This document shows, piece by piece, positions 7,640 to 16,784 of a stretch of 53,008 bases of DNA. Within the stretch, counting starts at the first letter, position 1, and each line of letters opens with the position of its first letter. The notes under the pieces are model-generated. The model saw only the letters and a list, made by a program, of their open reading frames with translations. It made no database searches and was not told the origin of the DNA. The position numbers were made by a program, and so were the translations under genes. This DNA comes from JBFLYZ01 sp040756415 (GTDB lineage Bacteria; Bacteroidota; Bacteroidia; JADZBD01), in the NCBI GenBank assembly GCA_040756415.1, contig JBFLYZ010000021.1, positions 1-53,008 on the forward strand, read 5' to 3'.

Positions 7640-9508
7640 ATGAATATACTATCCATAGAGAATCTATCCAAGTCGTACGGCACCAAAGCGCTGTTCTCCG
7701 GTCTAACCTTCGGCATCAACCAGGGTCAGAAGATAGCTTTGGTGGCGAAGAACGGCACCGGCAAAACCTCCCTGCTGCGGATCATTGCCGGGCGCGATAC
7801 GGCTGATTCGGGCTCCATGGTCATGCGGAAGGATATCCGGATGGCCTACCTGGAGCAGGAACCCCTGCTGGACCACTCTAAAAATGTGCTGCAGGTGATC
7901 TTTGACGGAGATACGCCCGAGCTGAATGCCATTCGGCAGTACGAGCAATGCCTGCTCCATGCGGAGAATGCCGATGCGCTGGCGGCAGCACAGCATACGA
8001 TGGACGAGCTCAATTGTTGGGAATACGAGACCCGGGCCAGGCAGGTGCTTACGCAATTGGGAATAACCGATTTCGAACAGCCTGTGGCGCAGCTTTCGGG
8101 CGGACAGCTCAAGCGGGTAGCGCTGGCCCAGGTGCTTATCCAGGAGCCCGACTTCCTGATCCTGGACGAGCCCACCAACCACCTGGACATGGAAATGGTG
8201 GAGTGGTTGGAGAATTACATCTCCTCGCGCGATTTCACCGTGCTGCTGGTGACGCACGACCGCTATTTTCTTGACCGCGTATGCGATGAGATCATTGAAA
8301 TAGACAATGGTGAGCTGGTTCGCTATAAAGGCAATTTCAGCTATTACATCGAGAAGAAGGCCGAACGGGAAGAGATGCGTGAAAGCGAGCTGTCGAGGGC
8401 GAAGAACCTGTACCGCAGGGAGCTGGAGTGGGTGCGCAAGATGCCCAGGGCCCGCACTACCAAGTCCAAGTCGAGGGTGGATGCTTTTGACGATATCAGG
8501 GAGCAGGCCCTGCAGAAGCGGAAGAACGAAAAGCTGGAGATAGGAGTAAAGGCCACGCGCCTGGGAGGAAAGATACTGGAGCTGATCAAGCTGTCGAAGA
8601 CTTACGGGAGCAAGAAGATATTAAGCAGTTTCTCTTATACCTTCAAGAGCAAGGAAAAGATAGGCATAGTTGGAAAGAACGGCACGGGTAAATCTACTTT
8701 TCTGAACATCATACTCGGCCTGGAGAAGTTCGACAGCGGGAAGATACAACTGGGCGACACGGTGGTGTTTGGTTATTATTCGCAGAAAGGCCTTGTGCTG
8801 AACGAGGATAAGCGCGTGATCGAAGTGGTGAAGGACATAGGGGAATACATCCCCCTTGCCGATGGAACCAAACTATCGGCCTCGCAGCTTTTGCAGCGCT
8901 TCATGTTCACACCCGAGATGCAATACACCTACGTATCCCGCCTGAGCGGTGGGGAGAAAAGAAGGCTTTACCTCTGCACCGTGTTGATCAAAAATCCCAA
9001 TTTCCTTATTCTTGACGAGCCCACCAACGACCTGGATATTATCACGCTTTCCACCCTGGAAGATTTTCTTTCTGATTTTGATGGCTGCGTGCTCATCGTT
9101 TCGCACGATCGTTATTTCATGGACCGCCTGGCCCAGCACCTCTTTGTGTTTGAAGGCGATGGCGTGGTAAAGGATTTTCCCGGCAATTATTCGCAGTACC
9201 GCGAATGGAAGCTCGGGCAGGAAAAAGCCGGTAAAGAGCTGCAGGCCGAGATCAAGGAACAGAAAAAGGCGGCCGCGGACCCTTTGCCCGCTAAGAAAAG
9301 GCTTTCGTATAATGAAAAGCGCGAGCTGGAGCAGCTCGACCGGGATATTCCGCTGCTGGAATCAAGGAAAAAAGAGATAGAGGAGCAGCTTAATTCAGGT
9401 ATAGAGGATTATGATAAACTGCAATCGCTCAGTGATGAGTACAAGCAGCTTTTGTCCGACCTCGATTCAAAGACCTTCCGCTGGCTGCAGTTGTCGGAGC
9501 TGATCTAA
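7640..9508 (+). CDS. uup: ABC-F family ATPase, Uup-like
   Basis: This is a soluble protein of 622 residues with two ABC ATPase domains and no membrane segments. ABC-F proteins bind the ribosomal E site and relieve stalled or damaged translation states. The first cassette has AKNGTGKTS (Ala replaces the first Gly of Walker A), the signature LSGGQLKRVAL and Walker B FLILDEPTNHLD. The second has GKNGTGKST, LSGGEKRRLYL and FLILDEPTNDLD. A basic linker with KMPRARTTKSKSRVDAF joins them. The last 80 residues are a charged coiled coil (KRLSYNEKRELEQLDRDIP onward), the hallmark of Uup and its relatives. Its stop overlaps the convergent UbiD stop. The family is certain; calling it Uup rather than another housekeeping ABC-F rests on the C-terminal coil. 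Confidence 0.92.
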   Translation: MNILSIENLSKSYGTKALFSGLTFGINQGQKIALVAKNGTGKTSLLRIIAGRDTADSGSMVMRKDIRMAYLEQEPLLDHSKNVLQVIFDGDTPELNAIRQYEQCLLHAENADALAAAQHTMDELNCWEYETRARQVLTQLGITDFEQPVAQLSGGQLKRVALAQVLIQEPDFLILDEPTNHLDMEMVEWLENYISSRDFTVLLVTHDRYFLDRVCDEIIEIDNGELVRYKGNFSYYIEKKAEREEMRESELSRAKNLYRRELEWVRKMPRARTTKSKSRVDAFDDIREQALQKRKNEKLEIGVKATRLGGKILELIKLSKTYGSKKILSSFSYTFKSKEKIGIVGKNGTGKSTFLNIILGLEKFDSGKIQLGDTVVFGYYSQKGLVLNEDKRVIEVVKDIGEYIPLADGTKLSASQLLQRFMFTPEMQYTYVSRLSGGEKRRLYLCTVLIKNPNFLILDEPTNDLDIITLSTLEDFLSDFDGCVLIVSHDRYFMDRLAQHLFVFEGDGVVKDFPGNYSQYREWKLGQEKAGKELQAEIKEQKKAAADPLPAKKRLSYNEKRELEQLDRDIPLLESRKKEIEEQLNSGIEDYDKLQSLSDEYKQLLSDLDSKTFRWLQLSELI

Positions 9509-11328
9509 ATGATCCCGTAAAGCGATCCGCCTTTCTCGCCAAGGCGATCTACTTTTTTCTCTACCGTTTCATCTTTGATCAGGGGAGGGGCATGGTGCGG
9601 TTTGGTGCGGGCATCGATGATGAGCGGCCCGCGGCAGCCCCAGTGCTTATGTTCCGTGAACTCACCCGCACCGTGAATGTCGTGCGAGGGATTGCTGCGC
9701 GTGAATGTGACCCATAAAAAGTTGTTCAGCGTATGGCTGGCAAATGCCGCGTCATCGCTCAGCACGATAAGGGGAAAATTCCTGAACGGCTCCGCAAAGG
9801 CTTCCAGCCATGCGGCAAGAAGCTTCACCTGCTTCGCAGAAGCTGCTTCATCGCTGTAAGCGGGACCCTGAACCACCAGCACACCCGGCAGGGCGAGGTG
9901 CGGTTGCGAAAAACCGTCAGGCCAGTCCAGGTCGGGGATCCGCGTTCCCAGCTCTCTCTTCTTCTCACCCGCGCAGGCCATCACCACCTTGCTCCCGCTG
10001 TTGATGCCGGTACCGCTGTAGTCGAGGGTATCGATGGTGGTTTGGGTATGGAAATGCAGGTCCCGGGTCCAGTCCACGCGCTCGAGCAGGTGGGTGAAGA
10101 ACCGGCCGATGTCATGGGTGGACAGTGAAGGATCGTCTTCGCCCGCGCAGATGAGCAGGTATTTGGCCAGGCTCATCTGGCCGAAGCCGAGGATATGGTT
10201 GGCGATGGTGAGCACTTCCTGGGGCCTTCGCTCTTTCAGGTAGGGAGTGTAGCGCTCGCTTCCTATGGCAAGCAGAAGAGGGTGGACCCCGGCCGCGTCA
10301 ACCGCGTGTACTTCTCTCAGTCCGGGTATCTCTTTGGGCAGTACCTGGCCCGTCAATTCGTGGATCATCTGTCCGAAAGCGGTATCTTCCTGCGGAGGGC
10401 GTCCCACAACCGTAAATGGCCATATGGCGTCTTTCCGGTGCCATACCTTATGTACGCGCATCACCGGGAAGTCGTGCCGCAGCGAGTAATATCCGAAATG
10501 GTCCCCGAAAGGACCCTCGGGCTTGTTCTCGTTGGGATATACCTCACCGGTAATGACAAAATCCGCATCCGATGAAATGCAGTAGCCATCGCGGTAGGAA
10601 TAGCGAAAGCGTCTGCCTCCGATCGCTCCCGCGAAGGTCAGTTCGCTCATGCCTTCGGGCAATGGCATCACGGCAGAAAAAATATGCGCTGGCGGCCCGC
10701 CAACAAAAATGGAAACTTTGAGCGGTTTCCCTTTTGCGTTTGCTTTGGTCTGGTGAACACCAATTCCGCGGTGGATCTGGTAATGCAGTCCTACTTCCTT
10801 GTCGGGGATATAGTCATTCCCTCCCAGTTGTATCCGGTACATTCCCAGGTTGGAGTTCATCACCCCGGGGCTGTCCATATCCTCGGAATAAACGAGGGGG
10901 AGCGTGATGAAGGGGCCTCCGTCACCGGGCCAGCATTTGACCTGGGGCAGCTCGCTGATGCGGCATTCTTTCCAGAGTACGGGGTTGGCAGACGACTTCC
11001 TGGGCAGGGCTTTTCGGGCCTTCCATGCGAGCAGGGGCCTTTTCAGCAATTCCAGTGGCGCATCCTTCAGGGCGATCAGTTGTTTTATATCGTCCAGCGT
11101 GTCGCGGAACATAAAGCGCGAACGCTCCAGGTTTCCGAAAAGATTAGATACGGCTTTAAACTCACAGCCTTTGATATTTTCGAATAGCAAAGCCGGTCCG
11201 TTCTTTTCAAATACCCGCAGGTGGATGGCGGCCATTTCCAACTCAGGATCGACCTCTTCCTTTACGCGGACCAGGTGCCCGTGTTTTTCGAGATCGTCAA
11301 TACACTCCGCCAGATTTTTGTACGCCAT
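9505..11328 (-). CDS. UbiD-family decarboxylase (probable menaquinone biosynthesis)
   Basis: The 607-residue product matches the prenylated-FMN-dependent UbiD family. Visible landmarks are the cofactor-site stretch MYRIQLGGNDYIPDKEVGLH, the loop HRGIGVHQTKA, and the acidic catalytic pair in VITGEVYPNENKPEGPFGDH, which corresponds to the two Glu residues of the Arg-Glu-Glu triad of UbiD/Fdc enzymes. These enzymes decarboxylate aromatic or unsaturated acids in the cytoplasm. Bacteroidota make menaquinone, so a menaquinone-pathway decarboxylase is the most likely role, but no other quinone gene is in the window. The ATG at 11328 lies 4 bases beyond a perfect -7 box. The 3' end overlaps uup by 4 bases; the two stop codons share bases. 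Confidence 0.88.
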   Translation of the reverse strand: MAYKNLAECIDDLEKHGHLVRVKEEVDPELEMAAIHLRVFEKNGPALLFENIKGCEFKAVSNLFGNLERSRFMFRDTLDDIKQLIALKDAPLELLKRPLLAWKARKALPRKSSANPVLWKECRISELPQVKCWPGDGGPFITLPLVYSEDMDSPGVMNSNLGMYRIQLGGNDYIPDKEVGLHYQIHRGIGVHQTKANAKGKPLKVSIFVGGPPAHIFSAVMPLPEGMSELTFAGAIGGRRFRYSYRDGYCISSDADFVITGEVYPNENKPEGPFGDHFGYYSLRHDFPVMRVHKVWHRKDAIWPFTVVGRPPQEDTAFGQMIHELTGQVLPKEIPGLREVHAVDAAGVHPLLLAIGSERYTPYLKERRPQEVLTIANHILGFGQMSLAKYLLICAGEDDPSLSTHDIGRFFTHLLERVDWTRDLHFHTQTTIDTLDYSGTGINSGSKVVMACAGEKKRELGTRIPDLDWPDGFSQPHLALPGVLVVQGPAYSDEAASAKQVKLLAAWLEAFAEPFRNFPLIVLSDDAAFASHTLNNFLWVTFTRSNPSHDIHGAGEFTEHKHWGCRGPLIIDARTKPHHAPPLIKDETVEKKVDRLGEKGGSLYGII

Positions 11329-11332
11329 CGGA

Positions 11333-11353
11333 CAAATTTATTACATAAATTTG
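11333..11353. promoter_or_regulatory. Symmetrical divergent promoter pair (perfect inverted repeat of two -7 boxes)
   Basis: CAAATTTA (11333-11340) and TAAATTTG (11346-11353) are exact reverse complements separated by five bases. Each is a perfect TAnnTTTG box for the gene reading away from it: ubiD on the minus strand (ATG at 11328) and the SpoIIE gene on the plus strand (TTG at 11364). The dyad could also be an operator that blocks both. Confidence 0.5.
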
Positions 11354-11363
11354 AGTACAGCTT

Positions 11364-13433
11364 TTGATTTTGCCGCGCGCAGTAAAAATATTCTTCTTTC
11401 TCTCCCTTTTAAGCGGGATCTCCCTGGCGGGATTCTGCCAGCCGGCCGATAAGGAGCTTGCGGCCCTGCTTGCCAGAAAGGATATAAAGGCCCAGATCAG
11501 GATACTTGATTCGCTCTCGCTTAAGTACCGGAGTGTTGCGGTGCAACAGGCCATCGCTTATGCGATGAAGGCGGTCGAGTTGGCCGAGCAGGAGGAGGAC
11601 AGGGAGCTCTACGGTGCAGAGCTGATGACGCTCTCTAAATGCTATCGCCAGATAGGCAGCTATGACAAAGCGATCGAGATCCTTAGAAAGGCGCTAAAGG
11701 CCTTCATCGAGTCGGGATCGCAGCGTGAGGCCGAATGCTATAATCAATTGGGTAATGTGTACTATGTAAAGGGCAGCCGCGAGGCGGCTCTCGAAAGTTA
11801 CCTGACGGGCCTGGCGCTTTCCGAAAAGTTCGGGCTGGAGGCAGTCAAAGGTAGCTGCCTGAACAACATCGGCAATATCTACCTGCTGATGGACAGCCTG
11901 GACAAGGCGCTGGAATACTACCAGCAGGCCTATCAGCTTTATGTCGCCCGTAAGGATAGCGTCACCGCAACACTGTGCCTCGACAACATTGCCAATATCT
12001 ACACGCAGCGGGGCGATTTTCAAACGGCACTTTCGTACCAGCGAAAAGTGCTTGCTATGGCCAGGAACTTTGAGGACAAATCGAGCTATTGCGAGTCGCT
12101 GGTCATGATCGGCAATACCTATAACGGCATGAAAATGCACGATACGGCACTCGCCTATTTTAAAGAATCACTCGAGATCAGCCGGAGGATAGGCGTCAAA
12201 TATATTATAGGTGTTTCGTACCTGAACATTGCAGAGGTGTACAAAGAGAAAGGTAATTACGATGAAGCGATACTTAACGCCCGCGAAGCCATTCGTGTCA
12301 GCCTTGAGGATGGGCAGCACAATTTTCTGAAGAATGCTTATAACCTGCTGTATGAGGTATATATGGCCAGGAAAGAGCCGAAGCAGGCATTGCATTACCT
12401 GAAGCTCTATTCGCGTCTCAAAGACTCCATTTCCAACCAGGAAAAGGCCCGGCAGATCGAGGATATAGCGATCAAATACCGTACGGAGCAGAAGGATGCG
12501 GAAATAGACCTGCTTACCAAGGACAAGGAAAAAAAGCAGGTGATGATCTATATCTATACGGCAGGCACGGTGCTGCTCATCGTGCTGGCCCTGCTGGTGT
12601 GGAGGAGCAACAGGCAAAAGAAAAAGGCGAACCGGCTGCTGGCCAGCCAGAACGATATTATCGCGCAAAAGAACCAGGATATAACGGACAGTATTTCATA
12701 TGCCAGGCGCATACAGGAGGCCATGCTGCCTTCCACTTCCGCCCTGGCTGATGCGTTCAGCGACTGGTTCATCATCTACAAGCCGAAGGATATTGTGAGC
12801 GGTGACTTTTACTGGTGCATGAAAAAAGAGGATCAGGTCTACGTGGCTGCTGCCGATTGTACCGGGCATGGTGTGCCGGGCGCCCTGATGAGCATGATCG
12901 GCATGAACTTCTACAACCAGATCATCAATGAAGGAAATGCCAGGGAAACGCACCAGGTCCTGAACGAGCTTCACCGCAAGGTGCTTTTTTCCCTGAATGC
13001 CGATGTGAGCAAGCGCGACTCGAAAGACGGGATGGATACTGCGCTGGTGCGCTTTGACCTGCGCACGCGTGAGCTTCAGTTCAGCGGTGCCGTGCGCCCG
13101 ATGTATTATGTCGTGAACGGTGAGCTGAAGGTCGTTAAGGGCGAGCGCTATTCCATAGGCGGGGTTAAGGATATCGATAGCTCATACAAGAGTGAACTGT
13201 TCAGGCTGCCGCCCGGCACACCGGTTTATCTTTTTTCGGATGGCTATGCTGACCAGTTCGGGGGGCCTGACCGAAAAAAGTTCATGGTCAAGCGGCTCCA
13301 GGCGCTGTTGGCTTCGGTCCACCATAAAAGCATGGAAGAGCAAAAGCAGGCGCTGGAGCAGGCGCTCGGTGAATGGAAAGGGAGCTATGAGCAGGTAGAT
13401 GACGTGCTGCTGATCGGCTTCAGGGTTCAGTGA
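11364..13433 (+). CDS. TPR-containing membrane protein with SpoIIE-type PP2C phosphatase domain
   Basis: The 689-residue product begins with a signal sequence (KIFFFLSLLSGISLAGF). A run of tetratricopeptide repeats covers roughly residues 60-370 (ECYNQLGNVYYVKGSREAAL, CLDNIANIYTQRGDFQTALS), then comes one membrane segment near 393-414 (IYTAGTVLLIVLALLVW) and a short coiled coil. The C-terminal SpoIIE/RsbU-type serine phosphatase has RIQEAMLPS, SGDFYW, ADCTGHGVPGALMSMIG and LFSDGYADQFGG. The design suggests periplasmic TPRs sensing a partner and a cytoplasmic phosphatase, typically acting on anti-anti-sigma (STAS) proteins. The only start that keeps the signal peptide is TTG at 11364 (or 11370), placed just behind the symmetrical promoter. 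It ends in a 7-base overlap with the convergent aminopeptidase gene. Confidence 0.9.
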   Translation: MILPRAVKIFFFLSLLSGISLAGFCQPADKELAALLARKDIKAQIRILDSLSLKYRSVAVQQAIAYAMKAVELAEQEEDRELYGAELMTLSKCYRQIGSYDKAIEILRKALKAFIESGSQREAECYNQLGNVYYVKGSREAALESYLTGLALSEKFGLEAVKGSCLNNIGNIYLLMDSLDKALEYYQQAYQLYVARKDSVTATLCLDNIANIYTQRGDFQTALSYQRKVLAMARNFEDKSSYCESLVMIGNTYNGMKMHDTALAYFKESLEISRRIGVKYIIGVSYLNIAEVYKEKGNYDEAILNAREAIRVSLEDGQHNFLKNAYNLLYEVYMARKEPKQALHYLKLYSRLKDSISNQEKARQIEDIAIKYRTEQKDAEIDLLTKDKEKKQVMIYIYTAGTVLLIVLALLVWRSNRQKKKANRLLASQNDIIAQKNQDITDSISYARRIQEAMLPSTSALADAFSDWFIIYKPKDIVSGDFYWCMKKEDQVYVAAADCTGHGVPGALMSMIGMNFYNQIINEGNARETHQVLNELHRKVLFSLNADVSKRDSKDGMDTALVRFDLRTRELQFSGAVRPMYYVVNGELKVVKGERYSIGGVKDIDSSYKSELFRLPPGTPVYLFSDGYADQFGGPDRKKFMVKRLQALLASVHHKSMEEQKQALEQALGEWKGSYEQVDDVLLIGFRVQ

Positions 13434-15883
13434 ACTACCGCGAATTTGGTCCTTCCCGTAACAATGCCCTTGTTCTCGACCGCGATCAGGTAGATCCCGT
13501 TCTGCCACATCGTGCAGTCGATCTCCGCGCTGCCGCTGCCGCTGCTGTTTTGAGTATGAATGATCCTGCCGCTCATATCGCGCACGATAATCCTGGTTTC
13601 TTCCGTAGCCCCATAGTGAACGGTTACCCGCCCGCTGGAAGGATTGGGGTACAAGCTGAGCGTGTTCGGCATATCGGGATGTGCAGCGGTCATGGTATAG
13701 TCGCGTATGCCAAGGGTGTATTCACCCAGTCGTAATGAGTCAATGGTAATAGTGCCGAACCTGTCGGTCATGGCACCCATGGTCTTGGTATAATAGGGAT
13801 AAAGAATCCAGTCATCGGCCGGGCCTTGCCTGTAAAAAAGAGCGATGCTGTCTTCCAGGTTATTTGCCGTGAGCAGGTCGGTGTCCATCTGGCCCTGCCC
13901 ACCGCTGGTGATGGTGGTGCGGCCATCGTAAGCGATCACGCCCTGCGCGTAAAAGCCGGCCGGAAGCAGTCCGTCTACCTTCCAATAGTGCTTGCTGGAA
14001 AGGCGGTAGGGCACGCCCCAGCTCTTGAAACCGTCAGGCTTTACCCAATTCTGCTCAATCCGCACGTAAGCCGAATCACCGCTGGCCATTCCAAGTACCT
14101 TGAGCTGCATTCTGCCCTGCAGGCTCTGGCTGAACGAATTGCCCGTTGCGGTAACGATCCTGGCGTCAGAGGTGATCGCGTCACTGATGCGGTCGCTTAC
14201 ATCGAGCGCGGCAAAAACGGGATTGATGGGCAAGGTAAAGGTGAAGGACATGAGCTGGCCGCTCATGGAAAGCGAGCGCGTTTCGGTGTTCCATGCCCCG
14301 TCTTTGAAGGTGATGTCGAGCGGAACTCCGGTAAAGTAATTGGGCGCACCGTAAAGGCGCTGGCGCACATACACCGTAACGTCAAAATTATTCCCGTTGG
14401 GAACGGATACGAACGAATCGACCGAGAAATGCGGCCAGCCCGGGTTCAGCACCCAATCGTTGAGAAAATTACCGAGATTAAACCCGGTAGCGGTGGTCAT
14501 GTCGGCCATCATGGAGGCGCTGTTCACATCGGTGAAGGTGTTGTTGTAAAGGAAATAGTTCAGCCCAAGGAAGAAAAGGGAGTCGCCCAGGTAACCGCGC
14601 AGGGTGTGGGCTACATCGGCCCCCTTCAGGTAAACATGATCGCCATAGGTGTATTGATGCGGTACACCCGATATGGCGCGGAAGCCGTTTTCGCGCAGGT
14701 GAGCGTAATGGACCATGTCATCGTGATTGGCGCGTACCGCAGCGAGATAGGCATTATATCCGTACACCCATTCGGAAAAAATGAACTGCGAATAAGTGGC
14801 CATGCCTTCGTTGATCCACATATCACCGGCCGTTTCACATGTCACCAGGTCGCCCCACCAGTGGTGAGAGAGCTCGTGCGCCATCAGGTTGGCCTCGTAG
14901 GTAAGCGAGCCGTTGGCGGCCACGCGTGGGTAGGCGATATTGGTGGCGTGTTCCATCGCTCCCGAATTGAAGGGCACCAGGCAATAGCCTACCCGGTTCC
15001 AGATATAGGGGCCGTACCTGTTCTCGAAAGCGGTAAGCCCGTTGTTCAGGTTCACGAACGAATTCTTCATATTGGTGGTATCGGCCGGCAGGGCGGTGAG
15101 CACGATGGGAAAGGTGTCATTGATGCCATTATGAACCCAATTCACCTGGGTGTATGCCGCAACCGCGACAGAGGCCAGGTAAGTAGGTATCTCCTCGTCC
15201 AGGATCCATTTCCTGGTCCTGAGCCCGTTGACGGTGGTATCGCCCGCCAGGTAGCCGTTGCAGTAAGCCAGTTTACCGTTGCTGGTGGTGATGTTGAACT
15301 CGTACCGGGAGCGTTCGACAAAATTGTCGAAGCAGGGAAACCAGGCCCGGCCGAAATTATGGGGATCGGCCTGAAATCCCACTCCCAGGTTGAAGGCATA
15401 ACCGCTCTGGTTATACCAGCCCCCCCACCCGGAAGGGTCGGTTTGCGGTTCGCCCCGGTAATACACCACCATGTCGGAGGTGTCGCCTATGTTATAGGTC
15501 ATGGGCAGGTTGATGATCAGCAAGGTATCGTTGTAGCTGGAGGTGAGCGCGGTGGTTCCTATCCGGATCGAGTCGATGGTCATGCTGAGCAGGTCGAGGC
15601 TGATCGTAGTGATGTTGTTCATTTTGGGAGCGAAGCGCACCACGCAGTTGCCGCGTATGGTATCGGGGGCTGAAAAATCGGTAATGTCGAGGTTAATGGT
15701 GTATTTGAGAATATCGATGGTGTCGCTGCGCTCGTTAGCTGCCTGCACAATGTGCTGCTGGAAGGTCTTTTCAGCCAAGGACAGGCCTTTGTAATGCTTA
15801 CAGGGCGGAATCAGCAGATCGTTCTGCGACCGGGCGGTAAGGAGGCTCAGGCCGAAAAAGAGCAAAGAAAAAATGCGTTGCAT
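13427..15883 (-). CDS. Secreted M1-family metalloaminopeptidase with T9SS sorting domain
   Basis: The 818-residue product has a signal peptide (MQRIFSLLFFGLSLLTARSQ). The gluzincin active site is complete: His336-Glu337-x-x-His340 in HELSHHWWGDL and the third zinc ligand Glu359 in WINEGMATY, the exact HExxH-x18-E spacing of M1 enzymes. The substrate-side motif FNSGAMEHATN corresponds to the GAMEN exopeptidase motif with His in place of the usual N-region context. The last 75 residues form a type IX secretion sorting domain (LSLYPNPSSGRVTVHYG, then IYLIAVENKG and a basic end). The protein should therefore be exported by T9SS and attached to or released from the cell surface to digest peptides. 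No regulatory site is obvious beyond a weak AT-rich box near 15890-15900. Confidence 0.92.
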   Translation of the reverse strand: MQRIFSLLFFGLSLLTARSQNDLLIPPCKHYKGLSLAEKTFQQHIVQAANERSDTIDILKYTINLDITDFSAPDTIRGNCVVRFAPKMNNITTISLDLLSMTIDSIRIGTTALTSSYNDTLLIINLPMTYNIGDTSDMVVYYRGEPQTDPSGWGGWYNQSGYAFNLGVGFQADPHNFGRAWFPCFDNFVERSRYEFNITTSNGKLAYCNGYLAGDTTVNGLRTRKWILDEEIPTYLASVAVAAYTQVNWVHNGINDTFPIVLTALPADTTNMKNSFVNLNNGLTAFENRYGPYIWNRVGYCLVPFNSGAMEHATNIAYPRVAANGSLTYEANLMAHELSHHWWGDLVTCETAGDMWINEGMATYSQFIFSEWVYGYNAYLAAVRANHDDMVHYAHLRENGFRAISGVPHQYTYGDHVYLKGADVAHTLRGYLGDSLFFLGLNYFLYNNTFTDVNSASMMADMTTATGFNLGNFLNDWVLNPGWPHFSVDSFVSVPNGNNFDVTVYVRQRLYGAPNYFTGVPLDITFKDGAWNTETRSLSMSGQLMSFTFTLPINPVFAALDVSDRISDAITSDARIVTATGNSFSQSLQGRMQLKVLGMASGDSAYVRIEQNWVKPDGFKSWGVPYRLSSKHYWKVDGLLPAGFYAQGVIAYDGRTTITSGGQGQMDTDLLTANNLEDSIALFYRQGPADDWILYPYYTKTMGAMTDRFGTITIDSLRLGEYTLGIRDYTMTAAHPDMPNTLSLYPNPSSGRVTVHYGATEETRIIVRDMSGRIIHTQNSSGSGSAEIDCTMWQNGIYLIAVENKGIVTGRTKFAVVH

Positions 15884-15934
15884 GCGAGGGGTGATTTTAA
15901 CACTAAAATAAGCAAATTTTCGGCAGGGGTAAAA

Positions 15935-16411
15935 CTACTTCTGCCTGCGAAAATAAAGCTCTTCGAACGAAGGCTTGCCCTGGCGAAGCCCCTCGTAGCG
16001 CACCAGCAGGCTGTCTCCGTTCAGCCGGTAAACTATTTTCTTCGGAAAGGGGTGTTCGTCATTAATAAATACGGCCTGCCCCGTAACGGATGAGGAGGCC
16101 TTGTACAGCACCGAGCCTTTTATATCCGGGAAACTGGTTATATAAAAAGCGCTGTTCTCAATGATCTCGATCTTGGGATTTTCCTTGAAGACTGTATCCA
16201 CGCCTCCGATCACACCGCAGGAGAACCCCTGCAGCAACTGCCCGCTTTGTTTTTTCCATATCTCGTAATACGAGGTTCCGTCAGGTGCTTCTCCCTTCCA
16301 GGTCCCTTCCATCCAGCTATAGTTGCTCAATGAGGCGCCCGAGCAGGAGGCCAGCAAGAGGAGCGCAAGCCCGCTGGCAAATACAGAAAAGCGTGTGACG
16401 ATCCTCATCAT
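15935..16411 (-). CDS. Small lipoprotein, DUF6265-like
   Basis: The 158-residue product starts MMRIVTRFSVFASGL and carries the lipobox LLASC, so it is a lipoprotein. The mature part opens with YSWMEGTWKGEAPDG followed by YYEIWKKQSGQLLQG, the beginning of the DUF6265 lipocalin-like fold. No catalytic motif is visible. I chose the ATG at 16411 (another at 16408) because a longer frame up to 16456 would put 15 polar residues before the signal peptide and run further into the upstream gene. The start overlaps the stop of the SRPBCC gene, so the two are translationally coupled. Confidence 0.75.
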   Translation of the reverse strand: MMRIVTRFSVFASGLALLLLASCSGASLSNYSWMEGTWKGEAPDGTSYYEIWKKQSGQLLQGFSCGVIGGVDTVFKENPKIEIIENSAFYITSFPDIKGSVLYKASSSVTGQAVFINDEHPFPKKIVYRLNGDSLLVRYEGLRQGKPSFEELYFRRQK

Positions 16412-16782
16412 TCCCCGAATAGCTGCTGGATGGCTCCCAGGTAATAATCTTTCCACCCGGAAACATAGTCTTTATAATGCTTTGCCGGCACATCTTCATG
16501 AATAAGCTCCACCTGTGACGATCGCCCGTTCGCGTGAATGATAAAGGTGGCTTTCGACCGGAACGCTGGGGTGCACCATTCCTGTACCAGCTTTTTGTTT
16601 TTCACCACTTCCAGGTTTTTTCCGAACATCTCGCCACCCCACAGCTCAAAAGCGGCACCTTTGCGCGCGCTCATTTTGGCCGGGCTGCCGGACCATTTAC
16701 GGATGATCTTCGGATCGGTAAGGGCTTTGAACACCTGCGCAGCGCTGGCATTCATCAAATAGGTTTGCCGTATGGTTTTCAT
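16408..16782 (-). CDS. SRPBCC (AHSA1-like) domain protein
   Basis: This is a small cytoplasmic protein of 124 residues made of a single START/Bet v1-like domain. It begins IRQTYLMNASAAQVFKALTD, with the classic opening strand and the helix that prepares for the Trp in IIRKWSGSPA. It has the central FELWGGEMFGKNLEV and ends with YVSGWKDYYLGAIQQLF. Such proteins bind hydrophobic ligands or assist folding (AHSA1-type); the ligand cannot be told. It lies 2 bases after the glycosyltransferase gene and overlaps the DUF6265 lipoprotein, in the middle of a four-gene minus-strand run from about 20120 to 15935. Confidence 0.82.
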   Translation of the reverse strand: MKTIRQTYLMNASAAQVFKALTDPKIIRKWSGSPAKMSARKGAAFELWGGEMFGKNLEVVKNKKLVQEWCTPAFRSKATFIIHANGRSSQVELIHEDVPAKHYKDYVSGWKDYYLGAIQQLFGE

Positions 16783-16784
16783 GG

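Noticed and set aside
13826..15673. 615-residue plus-strand open frame opposite the M1 aminopeptidase
   Set aside because: It is the mirror frame of a gene with clear HExxH and T9SS motifs. Its translation is rich in Gly, Val and His without any recognisable domain or signal.
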